This document shows, one piece after another, positions 8,969 through 19,500 of a stretch of DNA of 64,000 bases. The translations under genes and the position numbers were made by a program. Each line of letters opens with the position of its first letter. Position 1 is the first letter of the stretch. The stretch comes from Pycnococcus provasolii. Taxonomy: Eukaryota; Chlorophyta; Pseudoscourfieldiophyceae; Pseudoscourfieldiales. The stretch is from positions 62,001-126,000 of the forward strand of contig CP150548.1 in the NCBI GenBank assembly GCA_049487715.1, read 5' to 3'. Below the pieces are notes generated by a model, which was not told the DNA's origin, did not search any database, and saw only the letters and a list, made by a program, of their open reading frames with translations.

Positions 8969-10552
8969 ATGTCCTCTGTCTCAGCCTCAGCAACACGCAT
9001 GTCGTCCTCGTATCGAACACCTTGCACGCGACTGCTTCTTATCACAACTCGGAACATGGGATACGCGTACCATGCGGGAAGGCGATGCAATGGCGTACGC
9101 ACAATGGCGTCTGAAACAACGACGGCGGCGCGAGCATACGCAAGACCACCGCCCGTGATGCGATTCTTCGCGACGTGCCCGCCGGGTCTCGAGCCGGCGC
9201 TCGCGAGAGAGCTCGCCGCTGAGTGCGTCGGAGCGAGCAACGTCAAGCTCGCGCGCGCAGGCGTATCGTTCGAGTCGCCGAGACGCAATAGCAACGACGA
9301 ACACCCGCTCGCAACCGCTTACCGCGCGGTGCTGTGGTCCAGAACCGCCGTGCGCGTCCTCAACCTACTGCACGACGGACCTCTCGTCGTACCGACGCGA
9401 AGAGGGGGGCCAGACGCAGCCTACGCGACGGCCATTGAGGTGCCGTGGGAAAAGTACGTCGGACGAGGGCTCAGCGTGGACGTGCGCGCACGCGTCGCCA
9501 AGGATGCTGTCGACCAGGGAATCGACAGTAGCCGCTTCTGCGCGCTGCGCACGCGCGACGCCGTGTGCGACGCGGTGCGCGAGGCGACGGGGGAGCGCCC
9601 ACCGCCTCCGAGCCGGCCCGATGGTGGTGCGGACGTGCCGCTGTTCATCGCCGTGAAGCACGGGCGTGCGCAAATATATCGCGACCTCGTGGGAAACATC
9701 CCGCTCAACAGACGCGGGTACAAGGGTGCTGGTGGTGCCGTCGCTACGCACGAGGGAACTCTCAACGAAGGGTGCGCCGCGGGTGCTCTCATGCTTGCCG
9801 AGCTCGACGAAACTCTGGAGGCTGGAAACATGCGAGCAGTCACGATGGCGGACCCGATGTGCGGCGCTGGCACGCTCGCGATCGAGGCGGCGCTCATCGC
9901 GTGCAGAATCGCGCCAGGGCTGCTACGCATCCTGCACGCCGACAAGCGCTTCTCGCTCTCGCACGCAACAAGCGACGATGCCGTTCGTGACCTCGAGTCG
10001 ACGCTTCCCATACGCAACTGGCCAGATCACTCGCGCGAGCTCTTCGCACGCGTGGTTGCGGATGCGGTGGAGGCGGCGCGCCCTGCGCCGTACTGCGGCG
10101 ACGTTCGTATCTGCTGCAACGACCTTGACGCGTCGGCGCTGGAGACGACACGCCGCGTCGCACGCATTGCCGAGGTATCGGACGTTCTGGAATTTGCTGA
10201 TATGCCGTCGCGCGCGCGCTCGTGGGCTCCGCGTCGGCAAGCAGACTTTGTCGTCGTCAACCCGCCATGGGGAAAGCGCGTCGGCCTGTCGCTGGAAGCA
10301 ATGGCAGCGCAGTCGCGTCAGGGTGAGGAGGAGGAGATGGCGCAGATTGCAGAAGAGGAGGCGTGGGACGACCTGCGATACTTCCTTCGCGATTCCGGCG
10401 CCGTCATTCCCGGCGGTGATGCATGGGTGCTGAGTGGTGATCCGAGCCTCACCGCGTCGCTTCGCATGAAAGCAAGTCGCAAGATACCCATCAGCGTCGC
10501 TGGTGTGGACAGCCGTTTCCTGCGATACAATCTCAGACCGCCACGGCGATGA
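8969..10552 (+). CDS. RlmL-type THUMP/UPF0020 RNA (guanine-N2) methyltransferase
   Basis: A 527-residue protein is predicted from the ATG at 8969; an in-frame GTG at 8894 is not used as start here. It transfers a methyl group from S-adenosylmethionine to a guanine of large-subunit rRNA, by analogy with bacterial RlmL N-terminal domains. A Ser/Thr/Arg-rich leader suggests plastid or mitochondrial import. A THUMP-like region (FFATCPPGLEPALARELA...) is followed by the family signature YRDLVG...LNRRGYKG, the SAM-binding motif DPMCGAGTLAIEAA, and the catalytic N-P-P-W-G-K motif near residue 430 (canonical N-P-P-Y). Length and motif order fit a complete enzyme. The acidic stretch EEEEMAQIAEEEA after the catalytic motif is an expansion. 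TGTAA lies 2 bp past the stop. Confidence 0.88.
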   Translation: MSSVSASATRMSSSYRTPCTRLLLITTRNMGYAYHAGRRCNGVRTMASETTTAARAYARPPPVMRFFATCPPGLEPALARELAAECVGASNVKLARAGVSFESPRRNSNDEHPLATAYRAVLWSRTAVRVLNLLHDGPLVVPTRRGGPDAAYATAIEVPWEKYVGRGLSVDVRARVAKDAVDQGIDSSRFCALRTRDAVCDAVREATGERPPPPSRPDGGADVPLFIAVKHGRAQIYRDLVGNIPLNRRGYKGAGGAVATHEGTLNEGCAAGALMLAELDETLEAGNMRAVTMADPMCGAGTLAIEAALIACRIAPGLLRILHADKRFSLSHATSDDAVRDLESTLPIRNWPDHSRELFARVVADAVEAARPAPYCGDVRICCNDLDASALETTRRVARIAEVSDVLEFADMPSRARSWAPRRQADFVVVNPPWGKRVGLSLEAMAAQSRQGEEEEMAQIAEEEAWDDLRYFLRDSGAVIPGGDAWVLSGDPSLTASLRMKASRKIPISVAGVDSRFLRYNLRPPRR

Positions 10553-10576
10553 CTGTAATTTAATTTCTTTAGATTA

Positions 10577-10819
10577 CTAGGATTCATGCTCGCTCCTGGA
10601 GATGCGCTTTTTTTTCGAGCGCACGAACACTGGCACGGCGTGAGCAAAATTCGCCCATTCGACCAAGCGTGTCACCGCGGTGCTTTGCGCGGCCGAATGG
10701 CAGCCGTGTGACGACAACATGCCGCGCAAGTAAATCAGGCCGCCGTCAACCTCGCAGCTTGGCTCATTTCTGGAAGATGCGCGACGCAACGTCGGAGGAT
10801 CTGTGAACATCTCATCCAT
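10577..10819 (-). CDS. Small ORF of unknown function
   Basis: An 80-residue minus-strand ORF starts at an ATG at 10819 and ends in a basic tail (VRSKKKRISRSEHES). The middle (DGGLIYLRGML, RLVEWANFAHAVPVF) has an ordinary protein composition. The plus strand is also open across 10803-11000, so coding strand and reality are uncertain. No family recognised. Confidence 0.3.
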   Translation of the reverse strand: MDEMFTDPPTLRRASSRNEPSCEVDGGLIYLRGMLSSHGCHSAAQSTAVTRLVEWANFAHAVPVFVRSKKKRISRSEHES

Positions 10820-11555
10820 CACTTGTGACGGTGTTGGCATCACGGCAAAGGTGATGGTAAAGAACGACGCCACGTTCGACGCAACAAAGGGAGACCTTTA
10901 CGCGAAGTTGCTGGAAAGCGCGGAGAAGCATGAAGTGGAGCTCTCCTTCGAAAAGAGGAAATCGTCCTTCAGCCTCCGGCGTCCGAGTGAATCAATGTAA
11001 AGTAAAGGGCGATCAAAGGGGATTCAATCAAAGTAAAGTCTAAGGCGGTTTGCACTTTCCTCGGAACCGTATTTGCAATTTTCCGAGAAAATAAATAGGT
11101 CAAGAAAATAGGTCGAGAAAAAAAAAAAGTCCCTGTGGGATCCCGCTCCGGCACACAACTTTTTTTAGTCGGCGCCATGTTTCTGTTTCACTTCACTATT
11201 GGTCAACCCAAAACGTCATTATTTTTATAACGGAAAAAAAAAGTGAAGGTTGCAAAATGGTGCGCATGTCGTGCCCGTCATTTTGAGACAATTGTTTTCG
11301 ACTTGCGGTGGGTGGAAGGGTTTTAAAATGGACGATTTGGGTTTGTAAGGGTTGGTGTTTTATTTGCTCCGTGACGTGCGTGACGTGTAATAAACAACAT
11401 ACACGTCAGCACGTTGCTTACTGTACACGAGGTGACGGAACCTCTCGGACATAGTCCATCCTATCCTACCCCGATGAGGCGAAGCAGCGCACGCATATGG
11501 AGAATTGGCAGCGATCTGATGTGACAACTTGATGAGAAGAAATGTTATCTTTATC
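10820..11555. other. Intergenic
   Basis: AT-rich tracts (A runs near 11115 and 11235) and no further gene. A plus-strand open frame ending at 11000 begins without an ATG and could be a terminal exon, but no supporting splice site was found. Confidence 0.4.
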
Positions 11556-13466
11556 TTACTTGCCGATGCCGCGAAGGGATAGCGCTCCACCTGCAATGCG
11601 GTAGTACCCGCCACTTTCACCCGGTGCATCGCACCGCTTCAGCTTCAGCTGGAACGCGTGGCCGTCGGAGCCGAGCGTTCCCAGCGTTAGCCACGCGGTT
11701 GACGGGATGCCGACGTCGTCACCTTCTCCACGCACGGCTGGCGGAGTGGGCGTCGTGTACGCGCTTCCCACAGAAGCACCACCGTAGCTGATCTGAACGC
11801 GCCCTTCGGACGGGATGGTTCGTTTCTCGCCTGGTGGCGCGGCGCATCGCCAGCGCCTTCCACTCACGTCCACGCCGTACTGCTCGGCACTCTGGTGCAC
11901 CTCCTCCGGCGCCTTAGCAAAGTCGACGGGAACGTCCGTGCGGAACACAAGCTCCTCAGGCCCGCCACCCGGCGGCGACCTCGTGACGGTAACGGCGACA
12001 GCCTCGAGGCTGGCGGTTCCCGCGCGAGGTGAGGGAGGCGCGTGCAGGGTGCCACCCTCGCCCATCTCCGCCATGAAGTCGTAAGCCTTCATCATGCTCT
12101 CCGCGTGGCTCTGCTGGCTGAGCACGGCATCGCCCTGCGTGGGGTGGAACTGCTCCGTCTTTTGCTGCTCCGCGATCGCCTTCCAGTGCGCGTCCGCGCG
12201 CCCCTTCACCAGGCTCTCTCTCCACACGGGAACCTGCTCGAGGACGAGCGAGGACTTGCGCGCCTCCTCCTGCGTGGCAACGCGTGCGCCCATGATGATC
12301 TCGTCGACGATGCGAGCGAGGTCGCGGAGCAGAGGGAGCTGGTCAAAGAGGATGTCGTTGAAGTGGCGCTTGAGCAGCGCAAGCTTGTCGACGCGGTAGT
12401 CGTCCCAGTGGTACCTCATGCGGCACTTCGGCTCGACGATGAGGTTGTACACCGCGAGCCAGCACTGCGCATCGGTGGGCGAGATGCGAGCGCGCTCGTC
12501 GCGTGCCACCTCCGTCCACCTGCCGTCGAGGTACTTCTCGGTAACTTTCTCCGTCTTCGACGGCTTCTTCTTCTGGGCTTTGTCGCCGTCGCCACCGCTC
12601 TCCTCCGCCGCCGGTTTGGCTTTTTTCTTTCTCCGACGCACCCACGGCGGATCCTCGAGCAGAGGAACGAGCGTCATGACTTCGTCGTTCGTGTCGAGCG
12701 TCCTGGCGATGACGCAGGGCGGCAGGTCGGTCATGTAGTCGGTGAGGTATCGCAGGATGGACAGAGACGCGGTGGCTGTTTGAAATCGCACCTCCGCAAG
12801 TTTCGAGTGCAGATCCTCGAGAGGCGTGATCGCCATGAGCTGCTGCGCCGTTGCTTCCGCCGCCTTGGCGGAGTCGTCGGCATACCTCCGTCCAGCTCCG
12901 CCGTTCAGGTACGCGAGCTGCCTGTGGCAGTAGTCGCTCAGCTCGAGCAGAGCGTCGTCGCACAGACCCTCGCACGTTTCCTTGTGAAACATCACCACCT
13001 CGAGCAGGTTGACGATGACCCCCTCGTGCCTCGCGAGGAGGTAGGCTGGGAGGGAGAGGCTAGAGACGCTTGCCATGTGGTCGAGTAGGTGCGGCGTGAG
13101 AACGAGCTGCTTCCACGCCTCGATCGTCAGCAGCTCGCGCACGAGCACGTTGAGCTTGTCGTGCACGAGCAGCGCATCTTTGACAAACTCGTCCGCCTGC
13201 CTTGCAGCGTTGTGGTGCGCCTGCACGTTAAGCTGCTCTATGCGGTGCAGCTGCTGAAAGTACCTGGAGTTTCCCACTTCCGTGAGCGCAAACTCCTTGA
13301 GCGCCTCCACGTAAGACTCCGCCTCGAACTGCGAGATGAGGTGCGCAGACCCCTCTCCGCCCGCGCCGTAGAACATCGACGACAAAAGCGACGCGTGGTT
13401 ATCATCGTGCTGCGTAGACTGCGACGACGTGGAGGCCACCTCGGCGAGCTCGGAGAGCTGCACCAT
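11556..13466 (-). CDS. ZMYND10: ZMYND10/DNAAF7-like dynein arm assembly factor lacking the MYND finger
   Basis: A 636-residue protein is predicted from the ATG at 13466; the frame is open to 13619 but homology begins later. Residues about 75-420 follow the helical repeat of animal ZMYND10 closely: HRIEQLNVQAH, VLVRELLTIEAWKQ, HEGVIVNLLEVVMFHKETCE, LSDYCHRQLAYL, LSILRYLTDYM, LLEDPPWVRR, WLAVYNLI, FNDILFDQLPLLRDL. ZMYND10 works with LRRC6 and cytosolic chaperones to assemble axonemal dyneins before transport into cilia. A Lys-rich insert (about 320-350) follows the PPWVRR segment. The usual C-terminal Cys/His MYND zinc finger is absent; in its place is a Gly/Pro-rich, beta-looking 150-residue region (GRRWRCAAPP, GRVQISYGG) that I cannot assign. 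The gene implies a motile flagellum in the life cycle. Confidence 0.88.
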   Translation of the reverse strand: MVQLSELAEVASTSSQSTQHDDNHASLLSSMFYGAGGEGSAHLISQFEAESYVEALKEFALTEVGNSRYFQQLHRIEQLNVQAHHNAARQADEFVKDALLVHDKLNVLVRELLTIEAWKQLVLTPHLLDHMASVSSLSLPAYLLARHEGVIVNLLEVVMFHKETCEGLCDDALLELSDYCHRQLAYLNGGAGRRYADDSAKAAEATAQQLMAITPLEDLHSKLAEVRFQTATASLSILRYLTDYMTDLPPCVIARTLDTNDEVMTLVPLLEDPPWVRRRKKKAKPAAEESGGDGDKAQKKKPSKTEKVTEKYLDGRWTEVARDERARISPTDAQCWLAVYNLIVEPKCRMRYHWDDYRVDKLALLKRHFNDILFDQLPLLRDLARIVDEIIMGARVATQEEARKSSLVLEQVPVWRESLVKGRADAHWKAIAEQQKTEQFHPTQGDAVLSQQSHAESMMKAYDFMAEMGEGGTLHAPPSPRAGTASLEAVAVTVTRSPPGGGPEELVFRTDVPVDFAKAPEEVHQSAEQYGVDVSGRRWRCAAPPGEKRTIPSEGRVQISYGGASVGSAYTTPTPPAVRGEGDDVGIPSTAWLTLGTLGSDGHAFQLKLKRCDAPGESGGYYRIAGGALSLRGIGK

Positions 13467-14205
13467 GTATGGCTTGAGAGCACTTGATGGTGCGCAAGTG
13501 AAATATGATGCGTAAAAGTGCTGGCCGACCGAAAAGCGATCCAACGACCAAGGCAGCAAGCTGGGGGGCGCGGCCAAGTTTGCGACAAGTTTGCCCAACC
13601 AACCAACCAAACCAACCAAACACAGCGGGAACGGGAACGTGCGATCGACCGACCGTCCCCGTCCAGGTCACTCACCAACGCACAGGCCCAGGGGTGTGTG
13701 TTTGTGTCCCTCACACTTCGGTGTCCGAGGCTGCGTACATAGTTCTATGCACGGAGGCTTCCGTGGTGTTCCCTACTGCATTGTTGTGGTATCTCCTGAC
13801 TTTAGAACGGGAGTTTACGTCGGGGAAATCGCGTCACGTTCGTCAGACTACCACGATCGCAGTCAGAAAAGTTATCAAGGCGTGGGGAAACGGGCGTGGG
13901 TACAGTAGGTGCGTCAGGTTAGATTTGTTCCAGAGTCCTGGCAGCCTGGTGGTACGATATCCTGGTGTACTCATAGCACGCTCTCTTTCACTCGCCTCGG
14001 TCTCGTGACCACCTTATTCCACAAAAACTTTAGGAAGCAACGGGATGGATGCAACAAATGTTTGTGGCCGCGAACCTCTTGCCAGCGAGCTCAATGGCCA
14101 GACTGCAAGGAGGACCGACTTTTCTTTCGGCAATCAATCATGAAACTAAAGTACAACAGTAAGTTTACGGTTACAGTGCTACAAAGATATGCCATACAAC
14201 GAAAT
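13467..14205. other. Intergenic region upstream of the DNAAF7-like gene
   Basis: Contains a tandem CCAAC/CCAAA tract (about 13596-13622) close upstream of the minus-strand start, and otherwise nothing recognised. The plus-strand open frame at 13909-14715 is antisense to the GT29 gene. Confidence 0.45.
14171..14175 (-). terminator. TGTAA poly(A)-signal candidate
   Basis: TTACA on the plus strand, TGTAA in the sense of the GT29-like gene, about 30 bp after its stop at 14206. Position only. Confidence 0.4.
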
Positions 14206-15649
14206 CTAAGCCGTGCACACGTTCAGCAGACCGCTCGCGTGCAGCAGGCGAAGCACCATGCGCTCGTGATCCCAGCTGTGCTGCGTGCGCCCAGACCGAG
14301 GTGGCGCGCTGCGACCCGTGAACCAGTATGCGCCTTTCGTGTTGATGTCCGCCGTGAACCCAAACACGCTCAGCGAGTCGCACTGTCGAATGAGCCCGAG
14401 AACGGCGTGCATACCGCTCGTCATGTACGACCAGTCGTCGAACGGACCTTGCCCGGTACGAAGCAGCTCCGTGCGCATTCCCTTGAATGCGCCAACAGCA
14501 GAGTCCAAAAATGGCTTGCCCATGACGTGAAGCTTGTTTGTGGGATGTCGCTTGTGGAAATTCTGCTCAATCGTGCGCTTGCCCTGCGGCGTGCCAAACC
14601 AAATGAAGTACTCCACCTTGGGATGATCTGGCGTGTACGCCGACTTCTCCTTGACGCAGCAGACGTCTTTCGACATCTTGTACGACAGAACGCGGTACGT
14701 CGTCTTCGATCCTAAGTTGGCGACGTACTTGGACGTGGGCAGGATGTTGATGCGCATCACGGTGTCGTGCGCGTCAATGTACTTGCCGTATTCTTTTTGG
14801 AGCATCGCGCCGGCATTACCGACCACGGCACAGCGTCCCATGCGACGGTTGCCGGTGAAGCTTGACGGGAACATGGAGCCTCGACTTCGTTTTCCCGCCG
14901 CCTCCTGAACAGGCGCGAGGCGAAGCGCGGCGGCGCGCGCGGCTTCCCCGCACTCAGCCAGGTTCCTCAGGCACGCGACGAGCTCACGCTCGCCAGGCTT
15001 GAGAGCGCCGCGGCCAGCACGCTCTATTTTTGCACGTCGCGGTCCGTTCTCTGTTTTGACGTGCGCGCTTCCCGTGTTGAACGGGCCAGACGCGACGACG
15101 CAGCATCCTTTGGGTCCAAGGCGCACGCTATCTCTTCTTGGTAAGCGCTGCGCGGTGAACTGTGGGAGCATGTCAGCGGGCATGCCCCCGCACCACGGCG
15201 GAGGGTCTTTTGTTGACGGTGCTGGTGATGGTGATGGCGATCGCGACGGTGGTGGTGGAGCGGCGGGTAAGCTGGTGGTGGTGATGGTGGGTGGTGGTGG
15301 TTGTTTCCAGGAATGCCATGGACGTTGGTCGCAAGACTGAAGCTGCTGACTTTGTTGACGGCGGCGTGAACTTCGGCGGTTTCTTCGTTGGTTTTGGCAT
15401 GATTGTTGCAGCGTTCAAGGTTGGCGTTTTTGTCCAGACTTCTTGTCGTTCTTCTTCTTCTTCCTCTGTCGTCTTCGTCGTCGTCGTCTGCGTGTCTATG
15501 TTGAGCGTTTCCGTGTACCACAGAGCGAGACCGCACACGGCGGCGGTGGCAGTGACCAAGAAGACGAGCCGCGCGGTGTTCGAGGTTTTCGTGCTGGCGA
15601 GTCGCCTACCACTGGCCGTGGCCGCGGCGGCCGCCGTATGAGGGGCCAT
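14206..15649 (-). CDS. GT29 sialyltransferase-like glycosyltransferase, type II membrane protein
   Basis: The C-terminal exon carries GT29 sialylmotifs: motif L (GRCAVVGNAGAMLQ...IDAHDTVMRIN), motif S (SGMHAVLGLIRQCDSLSVFGF) and motif VS with the catalytic His (HSWDHE). The first exon starts at an ATG at 15649 and encodes a short Ala/Thr/Lys-rich cytosolic end, one transmembrane anchor (LVFLVTATAAVCGLALWY) and a Thr/Glu/Pro-rich stem, the normal layout of a Golgi glycosyltransferase. The two parts lie in different frames. A GT-AG intron of only 34 bp (15193-15160, GTGCGG...CCACAG) joins them in frame; a downstream ATG at 15183 would otherwise give a domain without anchor. It likely glycosylates secreted glycoproteins in the Golgi. 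Donor sugar is unknown, since green-lineage GT29 members need not be true sialyltransferases. Confidence 0.8.
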
Positions 15650-16334
15650 GCTATCGCGCGCGCGCGCGCGGAGAGATGAGGTTTCTGTTCGGAAGAAGAA
15701 GAAAGAGGTCTTGGAAATTGGGAAAGTTCGTCCACTTGCCTTGTGCGGTTGACGACACCGTCTCCGCCGTGATGTCATGTTTTTCCATTCGTTTTGAGGC
15801 TGTCCCAAAATTGGCAGCTCAGCTGTCCCCAAGGAGCTGTGTCTCACGTGTTCCCATTCATGCATGGCACCCCTTCTTTCCCTTGTGTCAGGTAAATTGC
15901 TTCTGTCTTGACAACGGCGAGGGGCGAGGTGGTGGAAGTGATGAGATACTTACTTCGTTGAGTAAGTTACGTCCCCCACCACGTCTGGACGCCGACCATT
16001 CCCATCAAGGAGGACCATCCCATCAAGGGAAACCTCTCTATCGTAGACCTTCTACATAATGAGTATGCTCATCATCATCACTGGACGCCGCTCCCGACGT
16101 CAATCAAGTCTATCATATTCTATCGCGAGGATCAAAACCAAGCCGAAGACCGAAAACCCCATAAAAAGCCAATAAAAGAGGCCCCCCTCCCTCTCAGAAT
16201 AGAGGGGAGAGGACTTGGAGAGGATGGGATTTTTATTTCTCGCCGGAGCCGATTGCAGGGAAACGAAGGGCCCATAGGCAAAGCCTACAATCCGAGAGGC
16301 GAGGTCCAGGTGTCGAGGGGATCGCTGTGAGAGG
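15650..16334. other. Intergenic, upstream region of CHLH
   Basis: A (CG)n tract at about 15654-15672 lies just upstream of the GT29 start. No gene was recognised between here and the TATA-like element at 16335. A GGACCATCCCATCAAGG-type short direct repeat occurs near 16000-16025. Confidence 0.45.
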
Positions 16335-16343
16335 CATATAATG
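16335..16343 (+). promoter_or_regulatory. TATA-like element upstream of CHLH
   Basis: CATATAATG lies about 73 bp before an in-frame ATG at 16408 and about 247 bp before the preferred start at 16582. Between them is a long CCCTCCCC-type pyrimidine stretch ending in CACGATAG|G, which could be a 5' leader intron acceptor. The core-promoter role is inferred. Confidence 0.4.
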
Positions 16344-16581
16344 CGGGAGATCGGGCAGGGATAAGATCTTCATCTCCCCGGATCCTTGTGGGGATTTCAT
16401 AGAGTGAATGGCAACCAGTGACGTCGCCTATTCGTCCCTTTCACCCCCTCCCCTCCCCCTTGGAAACAACCCCCGGTTGCGTTCAGTCGGGAGCCGCCCC
16501 CTCCCCCTCCCCTCCCTCCCCTCCCCCGTCCTCCCCTCCCCTTCCTCCCACCCTTCTCGGCTCATTCTTCTCCACGATAGG

Positions 16582-19500
16582 ATGATTGGCGCACAGCAAT
16601 CTCTGCGCTCACTCAAGGCTGCCAAGCCCGCCCGCGTGGGCAACTTCCGCAGGCACACAGCCGCGCGCGCAGTCGCCGCGCCGCCGCCGCCGCCCAGACA
16701 GCAGGCGACGCCTGTCACGCTCGACGACGAGGAGGGCGTCGGACGCGGGCTCTACACATCCACGAACCAGGAGGTGCGACGCGTCATCCCGGACAACGTC
16801 AACGGACGGCCTGTTGTCAAGGTGGTGTACGTCGTCCTCGAGGCGCAGTACCAGAGCTCGCTCTCCGCAGCCGTCAAGCAGATCAACGAGACGCGCCCTG
16901 AGCTCGCCGTCGAGGTGGTTGGATACCTGCTCGAGGAGCTGCGCGACCCGGACAACTTCGAGAGCTTCAAGAAGGATGTGGGCGACGCCAACGTCTTCAT
17001 CGGCTCGCTCATCTTCGTCGAGGAGCTCGCCGATAAGGTGATCGAGGTGGTGCAGCCGCGCCGAGAGGAGCTCGACGCGTGCGTCATCTTCCCCTCCATG
17101 CCCGCCGTCATGCGCCTCAACAAGCTCGGCAGCTTCAGCATGTCGCAGCTCGGGCAGAGCAAGAGCGCCATCGCGGAGTTCATGAAGTCCAAGAAGCAAA
17201 AGAGCGGCGGAGGCTTCGAGGAGGGCATGCTCAAGCTCGTGCGAACGCTCCCCAAGGTTCTCAAGTACCTTCCGTCCGACAAGGCGCAGGATGCGCGCAA
17301 CTTCATGCTCAGCCTGCAGTACTGGCTCGGAGGCAGCACGGACAACCTCGACAACTTCCTCTGCACGATCGCGCAGGCGTACACGCCCGCGCTCCAGGAG
17401 GTTGAGATCGCGAACGTCTCCGAGCCGGTGACGTTCCCCGACGTCGGCATCTGGCACCCTACCGCTCCCAACATGTACGAGGACCTCAAGGAGTACCTCA
17501 ACTGGTACGACACGCGCAAGGACATGAAGTTCGAGAAGGATGCGCCCGTCATTGGACTCGTGCTGCAGCGCAGCCACCTCGTCACGGGTGACGAGGCACA
17601 CTACAGCGGTGTGGTGATGGCGATGGAGTCGCGCGGTGCCAAGGTGGTTCCCATCTTCGCCGGTGGCCTCGACTTCAGCGGGCCCGTGGACAAGTTCTAC
17701 TTCGACCCCATCCGCCGCGACATTCCGTTCGTCGACTGCGTCGTCAGCCTCACGGGATTCGCTCTCGTCGGTGGACCCGCTCGCCAGGATCACCCCAAGG
17801 CGATCGACAGCCTGAAGCGCCTGAACGTGCCGTACATGGTGACGGTGCCGCTCGTGTTCCAGACGACGGAGGAGTGGACCGACTCGTCTCTCGGACTTCA
17901 CCCCGTGCAGGTGGCACTGCAGGTGTCCCTGCCCGAGCTCGACGGCGGGATCGAGCCGATCATCTTCGCCGGACGTGACGGCAACAGCGGAAAGTCGCAC
18001 ACGCTTCCCGACCGCGTCGTGCCGATCGCCGAGCGTGCCATCAAGTGGGCAACCCTGCGCAAGAAGCAGGTTGCGGAGAAGAAGCTGTGCATCACCGTGT
18101 TCTCGTTCCCCCCCGACAAGGGCAACGTGGGAACCGCCGCGTACCTGAACGTGTTCGGCTCCATCTACAAGGTGCTCGAGGATCTTCGCAGCAAGGGATA
18201 CGACGTCGGCCCAGAGGACGAGTTCCCCAAGGACAGCGAGGATCTCATCGACCTCGTCATCAGCGACAAGGAGGCGAAGCTGACGTCCCCCGAGCTGAAC
18301 GTCGCGTACCGCATGCCCGTGGACGAGTACTACAAGAAGACGCCGTTCGCGGAGGACCTGCACGAGAACTGGGGTGAGGCACCGGGCCACCTGAACACGG
18401 ACGGGCAGAACATGCTCGTGTACGGAAAGGTGTTTGGCAACATTTTCATCGGCGTGCAGCCGACGTTCGGCTACGAGGGCGACCCGATGCGACTGCTCTT
18501 CAGCAAGAGCGCTTCGCCGCACCACGGCTTCGCCGCGTACTACACGTACGTCGAGCGCATCTTCGGGGCGGACGCCGTGCTGCACTTTGGCACGCACGGA
18601 TCGCTCGAGTTCATGCCCGGCAAGCAGGTGGGCATGTCGGCCGGATGCTACCCCGACGCGCTCGTCGGCACGCTGCCGAACCTGTACTACTACGCCGCCA
18701 ACAACCCGTCCGAGGCGACGATCGCCAAGCGCCGCGGGTACGCCAACACCATCTCGTACCTGACGCCGCCCGCCGAGAATGCCGGCCTGTACAAGGGCCT
18801 GAAGGAGCTCGCGGATCTCATCAAGTCGTACACCGAGCTCAAGGAGGGCGGACGTGCCGGAGGCATCGTCAACACCATCGTGTCCACCGCGAAGCAGTGC
18901 AACTTTGAGAACGACGTGAAGCTTCCCGACGACGAGGCGGATGCCTCGGACATGACGGCGGACGAGCGCGACCAGATCGTGGGATCCGTCTACAGCAAGC
19001 TGATGGAGATTGAGAGCCGCCTGCTGCCCACTGGACTTCACATCATCGGCGAGCCGCCGACGGCGGACGAGGCTGTGGCCACGCTCGTGAACATCGCGGG
19101 CATCGACCGCCCAGAGACTGAGCCGCCGGTGCGCGGCCTTCCCGGCATCCTCGCGGAGAGCGTGGGACGCCGCATCGAGGATGTCTACAAGGGAAACAAC
19201 ACCGGCAACCTCGAGGATGTCGAGCTGAACCAGCGAATCACCATGGCTAGCCGCGAGATTGTGCAGGCGTTCGTCGACAAGACGGTGTCCGGAGAGACCG
19301 GACGCGTCGGCGCGGACATCTCGAACACGCTCACGAAGCTGTTCGCTCCCGGACTGGCTGCCGACCCGTGGTCGGCTCCGATTGCCAGCGATGGCGAGTT
19401 CAAGGAGTTTGCCTCCGCGGACAAGGAGGGACTTCGCACGCTGTTCGACTACCTCGGCTTCTGCCTCGAGCAGGTGGTGAAGGACAACGAGCTCGGCGCG

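Noticed and set aside
12042-13088. Plus-strand 348-codon frame
   Set aside because: Antisense to the DNAAF7-like gene; Arg/His/Leu-rich composition without domains.
13909-14715. Plus-strand 268-codon frame
   Set aside because: Antisense to the GT29 catalytic exon, which carries clear sialylmotifs on the other strand.
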